In this document: piece after piece, positions 1 to 7,520 of the stretch
Position numbering within the stretch: the stretch's first letter is position 1
Layout of the letters: each line of letters opens with the position of its first letter
DNA from: Desulfatitalea tepidiphila
GTDB taxonomy: Bacteria > Desulfobacterota > Desulfobacteria > Desulfobacterales > Desulfosarcinaceae
DNA length: 64,000 nt
Reading direction: 5' to 3'
Assembly: GCF_001293685.1 (NCBI RefSeq)
Contig: NZ_BCAG01000001.1
Span: 496,001-560,000 of the forward strand
The notes under the pieces: generated by a model
Told to the model about the DNA's origin: nothing
The model's database searches: none
The model's input: only the letters and a program-made list of their open reading frames with translations
Program-made: the position numbers and the translations under genes

Positions 1-2489
1 GCCGGCCGGTCTACGTTCAGGACGTGGCCGAGGTGGTCGACGGCCCGGCCGAGCCGGACCAGTACGTCTTCTTCGGCACAGGCCCGGCCGGCGAAGAGAA
101 GCAGATCGAATCCCGGGGGATCCGTCCGGCGGTGACGCTCTCCCTGGCCAAGCGCAAAGGCACCAACGCCATCGACGTGGCCGAGCGGGCGCTGCACCGC
201 ATCGAGAAGATGCGCGGCAGCAAACTGCCCGACAACATCCAGATGACCGTCACCCGCAACTACGGCGAGACCGCGGCCGAGAAGTCCAACGAACTGCTCT
301 ACCACATGGCCATCGCCGTGATCTCCGTCACGTTGCTCATCTGGTTCGTCCTGGGCCGGCGCGAATCGGGCGTGGTGGCCCTGGCCATCCCCGTGACCCT
401 GGCGCTCACCATGGCCACCTTCTACCTCTACGGCTATACGTTGAACCGTATCACCCTCTTCGCCCTGATCTTCTCCATCGGCATCCTGGTGGACGACGCC
501 ATCGTGGTGGTGGAGAACGTGGTGCGCCACTACCACCTGCCGGAGAACAAGGGGCGCAGCCGCTTCAAGGTGGTCATCGAGGCCGTGGACGAGGTGGGCA
601 ACCCCACCATCCTGGCCACGCTCACCGTCATCGGCGCCATCCTGCCCATGGCCTTCGTGGGCGGCCTGATGGGGCCCTACATGCGCCCCATTCCGGTGGG
701 CGCATCGGCCGCCATGTTCTTTTCTCTCATCGTGGCCTTCATCGTCACGCCCTGGGCCTCGGTGCGCCTGCTCAAGAGCGACGGCACCGGCGAACACGGC
801 GGCGGCCATGACCACGGCGGCGAAGACTGGTCCACCCGGCTTTACCGCCGCGTCATGGACCCTTTGCTTCACAACCCGCGCTGGCGCTGGATCTTTCTTA
901 TCGGCGTGGTGGGCCTGCTCGTCGTTGCGTGCGGCCTTGTGGCCGTCGGTTGGGTCAAGGTCAAAATGCTGCCCTTCGACAACAAGAGCGAGTTCCAGGT
1001 GATCATCGACATGCCCGAGGACGCCACCCTGGAGAGCACGGCCGCCGCGGCGCGCGAAATGGGCGACTACCTGGCCACGGTCAACGAGGTGACCGACTAC
1101 CAGATTCACGTGGGCACCAGCGGCCCCTTCAATTTCAACGGTCTGGTGCGCCATTACTACCTGCGGCGGGCGCCCTACATGGCCGACATCCAGGTGAACC
1201 TGGCCGCCAAGCACCATCGCGCCGAGCAGAGCCATGCCATCGCCAAGCGCGTGCGGCCGCCCCTGGTGGAGATCGCCCGGCGCCACAACGCCCGCATCAA
1301 GGTGGCCGAGGTGCCGCCCGGCCCGCCGGTGCTCTCCACCCTGGTGGCCGAGGTCTACGGCCCGGACTACGACCGCCAGCGCGAGCTGGCCGGCCGGATC
1401 ATGCAGATCTTCGAAGAGACCGAAGGCGTCGTGGACGTGGACTGGTTCATGGAAGACGACCATCTGCGCTACGAGCTGGAGATCGACCGCGAACAGGCCG
1501 CCCTGCACGGCATCAGCGTCGCGCAGATCGCCGACACCCTCCAGCTGGCCCTGGACGGCCGCCAGGTGGGACTGCTGCACCAGCCCCTGGAGCGCGAGGA
1601 CGTGCCCGTCGTCGTGCGCCTGCCCCTGGCCCAACGCGCCGACATCCAGCGGCTGCAGGCCATCAAGGTGCGCGCCGCCACCGGCGACCTGGTGCCGCTC
1701 AGCTCCCTGGTGCGGCTCGAGGAGACCACCGGCCAGAAGAGCATCTACCACAAGAACCTGATGCCCGTGGTTTACGTCATCGCCGACGTGGCCGGCGCCA
1801 AGGAGAGTCCGGTCTACGCCATTCTCGAAATGCAGAAGAAGATCGCCCAGCTCCAGATCCCCGAAGGGTATGAGATTGCCCAGCACACCGCCCAGCTGCC
1901 CGACAGCGACCGCAAGTTCGCCATGAAGTGGGACGGCGAGTGGCATATCACCTACGAGGTCTTCCGCGACCTGGGCATCGCCTTCGGCGTGGTGCTGGTG
2001 CTGATCTTCGTGCTGGTGGTGGGCTGGTTCCAGTCCTTCTCCACCCCCATGGTGATCATGGTGGCCATCCCCTTTTCGCTCATCGGCATCCTGCCGGCCC
2101 ACTGGGCCATGGGGGCCTTCTTCACCGCCACCTCCATGATCGGCTTCATCGCAGGCGCCGGCATCGTGGTGCGCAACTCCATCATCCTTGTGGACTTCAT
2201 CGAACTGCGCATCAGGGAGGGCATGCCCCTGGACCAGGCCGTCATCGACGCCGGCGCCGTGCGCTTCCGGCCCATGATGCTCACCGCCGCCGCCGTGGTG
2301 GTGGGCGCCTCGGTGATTCTCTTCGACCCCATTTTCCAGGGCCTGGCCATATCGCTCATGGCCGGCGAGATCGCCTCGCTGCTCTTTTCGCGAATGACCG
2401 TGCCGATCCTCTACTTCCTGGACAAACGCTGGGAGTTCGCCCACGGGCACGGGCTGGCCGGTCAGGGCGGGGAGGCACTGGAAGAGTAG
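1..2489 (+). CDS. RND-family efflux transporter permease (5' truncated by window edge)
   Basis: Inner-membrane proton-driven efflux permease of the AcrB/CzcA superfamily; in this family it works with a periplasmic adaptor and an outer-membrane channel. The frame is already open at base 3 ([14 protein letters not shown], typical of the first periplasmic domain), so the ATG at base 24 is not the true start and roughly 200-300 N-terminal residues lie upstream. Seen: the first membrane block with [14 protein letters not shown] (the TM4 region of RND pumps), a large periplasmic loop beginning [16 protein letters not shown], and a second membrane block with [23 protein letters not shown] His/Gly-rich stretch (near 805-830) lies in the cytoplasmic loop between the halves. 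Substrate cannot be read from the sequence. No adaptor gene is in the window. The gene ends 68 bp before the convergent intI. Confidence 0.9.
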   Translation, partial: RPVYVQDVAEVVDGPAEPDQYVFFGTGPAGEEKQIESRGIRPAVTLSLAKRKGTNAIDVAERALHRIEKMRGSKLPDNIQMTVTRNYGETAAEKSNELLYHMAIAVISVTLLIWFVLGRRESGVVALAIPVTLALTMATFYLYGYTLNRITLFALIFSIGILVDDAIVVVENVVRHYHLPENKGRSRFKVVIEAVDEVGNPTILATLTVIGAILPMAFVGGLMGPYMRPIPVGASAAMFFSLIVAFIVTPWASVRLLKSDGTGEHGGGHDHGGEDWSTRLYRRVMDPLLHNPRWRWIFLIGVVGLLVVACGLVAVGWVKVKMLPFDNKSEFQVIIDMPEDATLESTAAAAREMGDYLATVNEVTDYQIHVGTSGPFNFNGLVRHYYLRRAPYMADIQVNLAAKHHRAEQSHAIAKRVRPPLVEIARRHNARIKVAEVPPGPPVLSTLVAEVYGPDYDRQRELAGRIMQIFEETEGVVDVDWFMEDDHLRYELEIDREQAALHGISVAQIADTLQLALDGRQVGLLHQPLEREDVPVVVRLPLAQRADIQRLQAIKVRAATGDLVPLSSLVRLEETTGQKSIYHKNLMPVVYVIADVAGAKESPVYAILEMQKKIAQLQIPEGYEIAQHTAQLPDSDRKFAMKWDGEWHITYEVFRDLGIAFGVVLVLIFVLVVGWFQSFSTPMVIMVAIPFSLIGILPAHWAMGAFFTATSMIGFIAGAGIVVRNSIILVDFIELRIREGMPLDQAVIDAGAVRFRPMMLTAAAVVVGASVILFDPIFQGLAISLMAGEIASLLFSRMTVPILYFLDKRWEFAHGHGLAGQGGEALEE

Positions 2490-2557
2490 AATGGCGGGCG
2501 GCTGCCAGGGACATACGATTCCGGCGGTCGATCGAATCGGTCCGCGTGTTCGGTCCC

Positions 2558-3679
2558 TCAGGTGGCCTGACTGTCCAGCGGGCTTCGAACGCCAAGGGCA
2601 TTTTTTCGGGCCACATGGGTATAGATCATCGTGGTGTTCAAATCGGCATGACCCAAAAGTTGCTGTATCGTCCGGATATCATAGCCGTCCTCAAGCAGAT
2701 GGGTAGCAAAAGAGTGTCTCAGCGTGTGGGTGGTCACCCTAAACCAGATCCACTCCTTGGCGGCCCCGGGGTACTTTCTATCCAGAGCGCCAGGCAGATG
2801 GACACCGGCGACATCTGCTTTTCGGTCGCCCTCATAAATTGCTCGTATCCTTTTGAGATGCATCCTAACCTCATCCGCAAGACATTCCGGAAAAAGCGTT
2901 TGTCGGTCCTTGTCGCCTTTGGCGGCACGGATTGTGAGCGTATTCCGCTCGAAATCCAGGTCCTGGACCCTCAAGCGAACGCATTCATCCCGGCGCAGTC
3001 CGCCGCCATAAATGATTTTGGCCATAAGGAGGGTCGTACCATATAGTTTGTCAAAGAGCAGCGAAACTTCATCGCGGGATAGGACCGTTGGCAGGCGTGC
3101 ACCCCGTTTAGATCTTACCGCATTATGAATAGAGCCGATTTCTTTTTCAAGGATGTGACGATAAAAGAATAAAATTGCATTGAATGCCTGATTTTGGGTG
3201 GATTTGGCGACATGTCGATCTACCGACAGATATGAGAGGAAGTCGATAATATGGGAATCGGACAAACGCGCAGGCAGCTCCGGCTTCACGAATAAATAAA
3301 AATCGCGCAACCATTTCATGTAGGTTTGCTCGGTGCGATATGATCTTTGTTTAAGCCTGAGAATCCGCACCATTTTTTCGCCGGCCAATTTCCAGTCGTC
3401 AATAGGCATGGCACCGCCTTTGACCGGCTTTGCTTCGATTCTTTTGATGAAATAGCAATACAAACGGACTGCCTGTCCGGCCTGATCGACTTGCCATTGT
3501 TCATGGTGTTTGGCCATCCGGTTCAGAAAGGGATCAATTTGTTTTTCAAGGGAGATAAGATCCGGCCTGCTTTTGCAGAACATCACGAACTCCCTGGTCC
3601 ATCTCAGATAAAAGGGCAGGTGCTTTTGAGGGACGGTTTTGATCGTTTTCAAGTAGTTGCAAAAATCGTCGAAAGACAT
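2558..3679 (-). CDS. intI: Integron integrase IntI, with extra N-terminal domain and an apparent internal deletion
   Basis: Tyrosine recombinase that in intact form inserts and excises gene cassettes at attI/attC. 373 residues. Catalytic set visible: R229 (GLRRDE), H318 and R321 (HTLRH), H344 (LLGH), Y353 (MIYTH). The IntI-specific insertion ALDRKYPGAAKEW is at about 298-310, which distinguishes it from XerC/D. Two oddities. First, about 95 extra N-terminal residues resemble a second copy of the core-binding (SAM-like) domain (compare 25-80 with 117-175). Second, the roughly 40 residues that in IntI1 separate the EW-W motif from HTLRH (including DPRSG) are absent, so EWIWF runs almost directly into HTLRH. 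Activity is therefore doubtful. It is transcribed away from the cassettes, as in canonical integrons. Start ATG at 3677-3679 has a GGAG upstream. Confidence 0.88.
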   Translation of the reverse strand: MSFDDFCNYLKTIKTVPQKHLPFYLRWTREFVMFCKSRPDLISLEKQIDPFLNRMAKHHEQWQVDQAGQAVRLYCYFIKRIEAKPVKGGAMPIDDWKLAGEKMVRILRLKQRSYRTEQTYMKWLRDFYLFVKPELPARLSDSHIIDFLSYLSVDRHVAKSTQNQAFNAILFFYRHILEKEIGSIHNAVRSKRGARLPTVLSRDEVSLLFDKLYGTTLLMAKIIYGGGLRRDECVRLRVQDLDFERNTLTIRAAKGDKDRQTLFPECLADEVRMHLKRIRAIYEGDRKADVAGVHLPGALDRKYPGAAKEWIWFRVTTHTLRHSFATHLLEDGYDIRTIQQLLGHADLNTTMIYTHVARKNALGVRSPLDSQAT

Positions 3680-3697
3680 CGCATAATTCTCCGTCGG

Positions 3698-3721
3698 TAT
3701 TATGCAGCATGCTGCATAATA
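3698..3721. promoter_or_regulatory. Perfect 24-bp palindrome in the intI leader
   Basis: Bases 3698-3721 read identically on both strands (left half TATTATGCAGCA). The site is 18 bp upstream of the intI start codon. It could be an operator for a dimeric regulator of intI or a hairpin in the intI mRNA leader. It does not match the LexA box CTG-N10-CAG known for many intI promoters. Confidence 0.5.
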
Positions 3722-3904
3722 TCAATAATCAGGACAAAAAGCAGAACGCAGCCGTAAATGAGGTGGCGGGGAAAGATATAAAATTCAGAACGGCGGCGAT
3801 TAGATGTATCTGTTTTTAATGTAATAATTTGGCGTGTTGATCAATCTGATGCGATCGGAATAACGTTTTGTAGAGAAATAATTTTAATTTTGTCAAGAAT
3901 TTAT

Positions 3905-3934
3905 TTGCCATTTGGTCCTAATTGTCAATATACA
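3905..3934 (+). promoter_or_regulatory. Candidate cassette promoter Pc
   Basis: TTGCCA, 18 bp, TATACA, pointing toward the cassettes and lying between intI and attI in an AT-rich stretch. The position fits a Pc promoter, and the cassette genes show no promoters of their own that I can recognise. Assignment is by motif and position only. Confidence 0.35.
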
Positions 3935-3947
3935 GTTTAAATACAAA

Positions 3948-4038
3948 TGGTTCTAATTTTTATCAGGGCGAATGAGCGGAAGCTTCTCGGAAGGCCGCTC
4001 TGAGAAACAAGGAATGCTGGATAATATTAATGTTGGAC
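3948..4038 (+). other. attI: Putative attI recombination site
   Basis: The first cassette begins at GTTGGAC (4032-4038), which matches the GTTRRRY core; the crossover would be after G4032. Upstream, an imperfect direct repeat (TGGTCCTAATT at 3913-3923 and TGGTTCTAATT at 3948-3958) could be integrase-binding repeats like DR1/DR2 of attI1. The left boundary is arbitrary. The rest of 3680-3947 holds only AT-rich sequence, the palindrome and the Pc candidate. Confidence 0.5.
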
Positions 4039-4048
4039 GTATAGAAGC

Positions 4049-4552
4049 ATGTTTACAAAGCAGAAAGTTATAGAGTGTATTTTGGACACTGATGGAATGA
4101 CGAGGGATATTACATTCACGCCGACGTCACATTTTTATATGGTAGAAGCAATAAAGAATTTCACAGAAGGATATAGAATAGACAATGCAACTGATAATGA
4201 AGGCGAAGATGTTTCAAGACTTCTGAAAGAAAATCCGGCCAAAATATTAAGTGAGGGAAATGGTTATATTCATTGCGTTTTGGTATCCGACCAACAACTA
4301 ATTCCGTGTATTCAATTATTCATTGATTGGGACAGCCAGAAAAAGGACGAATATTGCCTTGAAATATCATTTTTTCCGAATGACATTAATCCTGCTTCTT
4401 TTAAATTGCATGATTTCATGAAGTTGATAGATAAATGGGCATCCATTTTAAATGCCAAGGACTATTTTGTACATTATGAAAATGCAAGTTGGGACCTCTA
4501 CGATCCAAAGGGATTTGGAGTTATTTATACAAAACAAAATCGCCCAACATAA
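4049..4552 (+). CDS. Cassette 1: unrecognised 167-residue protein
   Basis: No family recognised. It is a soluble, mixed-charge protein without signal peptide or membrane segment. The C-terminal part contains aromatic-rich strings (FVHYENASWDLYDP). It is the attI-proximal cassette, so it is the most exposed to Pc. The ATG is 11 bp after the GTT core. The stop codon lies inside the following attC, and the last few codons are attC sequence. Low GC relative to the flanks supports recent import. It could be an orphan enzyme, an immunity-type or a defence-type protein; the sequence does not decide. Confidence 0.75.
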   Translation: MFTKQKVIECILDTDGMTRDITFTPTSHFYMVEAIKNFTEGYRIDNATDNEGEDVSRLLKENPAKILSEGNGYIHCVLVSDQQLIPCIQLFIDWDSQKKDEYCLEISFFPNDINPASFKLHDFMKLIDKWASILNAKDYFVHYENASWDLYDPKGFGVIYTKQNRPT

Positions 4553-4607
4553 GCTTGCACGGGATCGCGGCAAAGGTCGCCGCTCCCCGTGAAGCTTGGC
4601 GTTAAAT
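4542..4607 (+). other. attC: attC site of cassette 1
   Basis: GCCCAAC (4542-4548) to GTTAAAT (4601-4607), 66 bp, with internal arms CTTGCACGGG / CCCGTGAAG and GCGGC / GCCGC. It is nearly identical in layout to the attC at 7017-7082. Confidence 0.9.
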
Positions 4608-4974
4608 GTATATGGACAAAGATACTCTTACATTCCTTCTTAAGGGTGGCCATATGAATGTGCCGGATAGGGTTGCGAAAGGCATATGGCCTCACCCCCC
4701 TTTAAATTACAACGAGGTGCGGGCTCATTTGGTTTCTTTGATTACGCAAACTGAATGGTTCCCATGCGATCTGTCAAAAGGGAAGGAAGGAGTGGTTATC
4801 CAAAACACGGGCAAAAATTATATCTGCCATATTTTGCACTATAGCGCATTCGGTGCGCCAATCGTCAGTGAGAAAAGAGAAAAGGCATTTAAGAAACCAG
4901 AAGATGCAGCAGATTTTTATTTAAAATGGGACCTGTATCTTCCAGGGGATTTGGACAGTTGGAAGGTTGAATGA
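4606..4974 (+). CDS. Cassette 2: unrecognised 120-122-residue protein
   Basis: No family recognised. Two in-frame ATGs, at 4606 (inside the GTT core box) and at 4612 (MDKDTLTF); neither has a clear Shine-Dalgarno sequence, and 4612 is the more conservative choice. The sequence is soluble, with an N-terminal DTLTFLLKGGHMNVP and a C-terminal YLKWDLYLPGDLDSW. Cassette position and low GC are the only context. Confidence 0.7.
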   Translation: MYMDKDTLTFLLKGGHMNVPDRVAKGIWPHPPLNYNEVRAHLVSLITQTEWFPCDLSKGKEGVVIQNTGKNYICHILHYSAFGAPIVSEKREKAFKKPEDAADFYLKWDLYLPGDLDSWKVE

Positions 4975-4981
4975 CAATCTC

Positions 4982-5047
4982 ATTTAACAATCGCCTCTAC
5001 TCGGACGCGCGGAAGCCCGCCGCGCGCCGGTAAGGCGCACGTTATGC
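4982..5047 (+). other. attC: attC site of cassette 2
   Basis: ATTTAAC (4982-4988) to GTTATGC (5041-5047), 66 bp, with a strong GCGCGCGG/CCGCGCGC-type inner hairpin. Confidence 0.88.
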
Positions 5048-5061
5048 CGTAGGAATAAATT

Positions 5062-5475
5062 ATGGGCAAAATTTTTGAATTTCTTATTCCAACTCTATTT
5101 TATATACTGCCAGTTGCTGGTGCAACATATACGATCGGAAAGATATTTTATCGGCAAATAGTTGATTTCAAAAAAACTCAAGAAAGTGGATCAACAAACT
5201 TTTACGGCTTTATAAAACTTGTAGGGATTTTTATTTTTTTAGTTTGGGGATGTCTTTTGAGCATTTTCCTAATTGTTGTATTCTGGTTTCCAAATATTGA
5301 AATACCAAAATCGATAAGGATCACTGGGTTATTTCTTTTAATTCCTTACATACTCTGTGTTGGTGCTTTATATGGTCTAACTAGAGTTATTGAGAGTGGT
5401 GCAGGCTCAGCTACTGGTATTTTAAAAGGCCTCACAGATATGGTTTCAGGTGAGCAATCTGGAAAAAAAGAATGA
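5062..5475 (+). CDS. Cassette 3: small integral membrane protein, unknown function
   Basis: 137 residues with three hydrophobic segments (about 8-28, 50-75 and 85-108) and a charged, Ser/Gly-rich C-terminal tail ending EQSGKKE. No family recognised. ATG at 5062 is 14 bp after the preceding attC core and has a weak AGGAAT upstream. Low GC. Membrane proteins of unknown role are common cargo in chromosomal arrays. Confidence 0.75.
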   Translation: MGKIFEFLIPTLFYILPVAGATYTIGKIFYRQIVDFKKTQESGSTNFYGFIKLVGIFIFLVWGCLLSIFLIVVFWFPNIEIPKSIRITGLFLLIPYILCVGALYGLTRVIESGAGSATGILKGLTDMVSGEQSGKKE

Positions 5476-5482
5476 ATAAAAG

Positions 5483-5610
5483 GCATAACCTATCACTAAA
5501 CTCAGACGGCTAAAAGCGGGGCGAATTGAGCGCCATTGAGGTTTACATTTTCAGAAGCTATCAGGAAGGCTGTGCCAACCTATCCGCCGCCGGTTAGTTT
5601 TGTGTTAAGC
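5483..5610 (+). other. attC: attC site of cassette 3 (long form)
   Basis: GCATAAC (5483-5489) to GTTAAGC (5604-5610), 128 bp. Outer arms pair as CACTAAACT / AGTTTTGTG with interruptions. Confidence 0.8.
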
Positions 5611-5625
5611 CTGAGAGAATAATAG

Positions 5626-6126
5626 ATGATTCAAACCATATTTACTGCTTTATCGGCACTTGCGGGTGGTTTTATAGGTGCCTATTTCACTCGCCAATCA
5701 CAACATCATAAATGGCTTCTTGAAAGAAGGGCAGAATCTTTTGCACTCTTTTTGGAAAAGCTCGACGAAGGAAGGATGAAAGCAACTGATATATTATATC
5801 ATCACGACTCTGTTGATAATTCTAAAGAACGGAGTACGCGATTGGTCGAAGCTTACCTTCCTGCTTTGAATTACGCTAAAATTGTAAAGCTATATTTGCC
5901 TAAGGACTTGCGGGAAGAGTTTTATGATTGTGCCAAAAAGTATTCAGTGCTCCACACTGCCTCCGATTTAGGAGACCAGCGACTTCAGACTATGCATAAA
6001 CACTCTGATCGCATTCAACAAATATTTGAAGATGAATTATCGGCTCATTTTTGGCTAAAACCCTTCATACAAAGGATTAAGGGCTTAACAATGCGGTTCA
6101 AGGGACAGCAAGGGCCCGGCCATTAA
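5626..6126 (+). CDS. Cassette 4: membrane-anchored protein, unknown function
   Basis: 166 residues. The N-terminal hydrophobic segment (about 2-20, with GGFIGAYF) is followed by a charged, helical cytoplasmic-type domain containing WLLERRAESFALFLEKLDE. The architecture (one N-terminal TM then helices) matches cassette 11, though I do not see clear identity beyond topology. The last 14 or so codons are attC sequence, because the attC starts at 6083 and the stop falls within it. No enzymatic motif seen. Confidence 0.72.
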   Translation: MIQTIFTALSALAGGFIGAYFTRQSQHHKWLLERRAESFALFLEKLDEGRMKATDILYHHDSVDNSKERSTRLVEAYLPALNYAKIVKLYLPKDLREEFYDCAKKYSVLHTASDLGDQRLQTMHKHSDRIQQIFEDELSAHFWLKPFIQRIKGLTMRFKGQQGPGH

Positions 6127-6206
6127 GGAAAACAGTGCAGGCGAAAGTATCGTCACCTTTACAAAGGTTGGTGGAAGCCTTGCTGCCCCCGACCGCAGCG
6201 TTAGGC
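6083..6206 (+). other. attC: attC site of cassette 4, overlapping its coding end
   Basis: GCTTAAC (6083-6089) to GTTAGGC (6200-6206), 124 bp. Arms TGCGGT / ACCGCA and GACAGCAAGG / CCTTGCTGCC pair well. The coding sequence runs 43 bp into the site. Confidence 0.88.
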
Positions 6207-6218
6207 ATTCATTCTGAA

Positions 6219-6279
6219 GTGAGGACGACCTCACCTCTCAACTTCGTTAGGGGACGGCCCCAAAGCTAATTGAGAGGTG
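6219..6279 (+). promoter_or_regulatory. Guanidine-II (mini-ykkC) riboswitch controlling gdx
   Basis: Two small hairpins: P1 6219-6234 (GTGAGG-ACGA-CCTCAC) and P2 6250-6261 (GGGG-ACGG-CCCC). Both loops match the ACGR loop that defines guanidine-II riboswitches. The linker 6232-6241 is complementary over 10 bases to 6270-6279, which holds the AGAGG ribosome-binding site of the next gene. This gives a switch in which, without guanidine, the linker masks the ribosome-binding site and overlaps the 3' arm of P1; guanidine-stabilised P1/P2 would free it. The downstream gene is a Gdx exporter, the usual partner of this class. Ligand response is inferred from the family. Confidence 0.9.
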
Positions 6280-6282
6280 TTT

Positions 6283-6600
6283 ATGAGTTGGGTAATTTTG
6301 TTTATAGCTGGCCTTTTGGAGATTGGTTGGGCCATTGGATTAAAATATACAGATGGGTTTACGAAACCATGGCCTGCTTTTGGCACGGTGATTTCACTGG
6401 TGGCAAGTTTTCTCTTGCTAGGCTTGGCTTTGAAAACGTTGCCCGTCGGTACAGCCTATGCGATATGGGTTGGTATTGGTTCTGTAGGTACGGCACTTCT
6501 AGGCATTTTATTGTTCGGCGAGTCAACGGACGTTCTTAAGCTAGTAAGTTTAGGGCTGATCTGTGCGGGTATTGTTGGCCTCAAACTGGCCCATGCCTAA
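6283..6600 (+). CDS. gdx: Cassette 5: SMR-family guanidinium exporter Gdx (SugE)
   Basis: 105-residue, four-TM small multidrug resistance protein that acts as a dual-topology dimer and exchanges guanidinium for protons. Start ATG at 6283 is chosen because AGAGG lies 5 nt upstream; a GTG at 6277 is in frame but inside the ribosome-binding site. The central glutamate lies in [16 protein letters not shown], and the helix-2/3 signature [16 protein letters not shown] and the helix-4 region LFGES are those of the Gdx/SugE subtype rather than the EmrE/Qac subtype. The guanidine-II riboswitch just upstream supports the substrate. It is the only cassette with an obvious built-in regulator. Quaternary-ammonium export by some Gdx proteins is known and cannot be excluded. 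Confidence 0.93.
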   Translation: MSWVILFIAGLLEIGWAIGLKYTDGFTKPWPAFGTVISLVASFLLLGLALKTLPVGTAYAIWVGIGSVGTALLGILLFGESTDVLKLVSLGLICAGIVGLKLAHA

Positions 6601-6666
6601 CAAAACGCTGCACTCGGATAAATTACTCGCTGCGCTCCCAATTTACCGGTGAGCGTGGCGTTAGCG
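6595..6666 (+). other. attC: attC site of cassette 5
   Basis: GCCTAAC (6595-6601) to GTTAGCG (6660-6666), 72 bp. Arms CGCTGCAC / GTGAGCG flank the centre. The last two bases of the core box deviate from consensus. Confidence 0.85.
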
Positions 6667-6681
6667 AAGAAATCACAAATT

Positions 6682-7011
6682 ATGAAACATGTTTTGTTCT
6701 TATGCAGTCAAAACAAGTTAAGAAGTCCCACTGCGGAAGCAATTTTCTCTGGAGCTGATGGTTTCGAAGTGAGGTCAGCCGGTTTGAATAATGATGCTGT
6801 TGTTCCAACATCTCCGGAACTTATAGAATGGGCCGACTATATTTTTGTAATGGAGAAACCACATAGAAACAAGTTGCGGAAAAAGTACCGTAAATTTATC
6901 AACAAACAAAGGGTGATCTGTCTGGATATCCCTGATGAGTTTGAGTATATGGATGAAGGGCTCATAAAGCTATTAAAGCAGCGCATAGGCGTATTTTTTC
7001 AGAATCCATAG
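6682..7011 (+). CDS. Cassette 6: low-molecular-weight protein tyrosine phosphatase-like protein
   Basis: 109 residues from ATG 6682 (upstream codons from 6649 lie in attC and are not used). The N-terminal KHVLFLCSQNKLRSPTAEAIF carries the C-x5-R-S phosphate-binding loop of the small tyrosine phosphatase fold, placed right after the first strand as in that family. The segment LDIPDEFEYMD is where the general-acid aspartate is expected. It resembles the short predicted-phosphatase family (about 105-110 residues) rather than arsenate reductase, which has extra cysteines. Substrate unknown; as a single-gene cassette it has no operon partner. Confidence 0.82.
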   Translation: MKHVLFLCSQNKLRSPTAEAIFSGADGFEVRSAGLNNDAVVPTSPELIEWADYIFVMEKPHRNKLRKKYRKFINKQRVICLDIPDEFEYMDEGLIKLLKQRIGVFFQNP

Positions 7012-7016
7012 GGGTT

Positions 7017-7082
7017 CGCTAACCACGGCTTGCACAGGATCGCGGCAAAGAGCGCCGCTCCCTGTGAAGCCGAAAGTTATAC
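7017..7082 (+). other. attC: attC site of cassette 6
   Basis: CGCTAAC (7017-7023) to GTTATAC (7076-7082), 66 bp. Arms GGCTTGCACAGG / CCTGTGAAGCC. Same backbone as the cassette 1 attC with compensating arm changes. Confidence 0.88.
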
Positions 7083-7085
7083 CTC

Positions 7086-7451
7086 ATGAAAGATATGAAA
7101 ACAGTTCCTGCTGAAGAACGATTAGGCAAGGTTGACTATAGCAACTATAGTGATTGGGATACATATCCAAGATCTGTTTATGAATGTCCATTTTGCCAAA
7201 AGGGTTTGTCCTTATCATTTAAGGATTTCGAAAAACATAGTCTATCAGAGTTTACAAATCTGAGTGAAGACATGGCCCATAAAATTGATAATCTTGTTAG
7301 CACATTGGACAAAGGAACCGCCAATTCATTTTTGGATTTCCAATGTCAAGGTTGTCATCGTCCAGTTCGCATATACTACACTGCTTGGGCAGGTGGCAGG
7401 CATGGAGAGGCTGGATTCCAAATTAACTTCATAATAGAAAACAAGGTATAA
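7086..7451 (+). CDS. Cassette 7: putative zinc-ribbon protein, unknown function
   Basis: 121 residues. Two CxxC pairs, ECPFCQ near residue 36 and FQCQGCHR near residue 92, would bind one zinc in a split zinc ribbon. No other family marks. The start codon is 3 bp after the GTT box, and the stop overlaps the next attC. Role unknown; low GC. Confidence 0.75.
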   Translation: MKDMKTVPAEERLGKVDYSNYSDWDTYPRSVYECPFCQKGLSLSFKDFEKHSLSEFTNLSEDMAHKIDNLVSTLDKGTANSFLDFQCQGCHRPVRIYYTAWAGGRHGEAGFQINFIIENKV

Positions 7452-7507
7452 CCAGCGTGTGCTTGGGACGGCGAGGAGCATGCCGCCCCAGACACGCGGC
7501 GTTCGAT
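7446..7507 (+). other. attC: attC site of cassette 7
   Basis: GTATAAC (7446-7452) to GTTCGAT (7501-7507), 62 bp. Arms GCGTGT / ACACGC and CTTGGG / CCCCAG. Centre GGACGGCGAGGA is shared with the attC at 9189-9249. Confidence 0.82.
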
Positions 7508-7520
7508 TTGTGAAGTAACT

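Noticed and set aside
929..1873. Overlapping plus-strand frame inside the RND gene
   Set aside because: Arg/Pro-rich low-complexity translation typical of a GC-rich shadow frame.
3680..3960. LexA-controlled intI promoter
   Set aside because: No CTG-N10-CAG box or other clear LexA site; the palindrome is of a different type.
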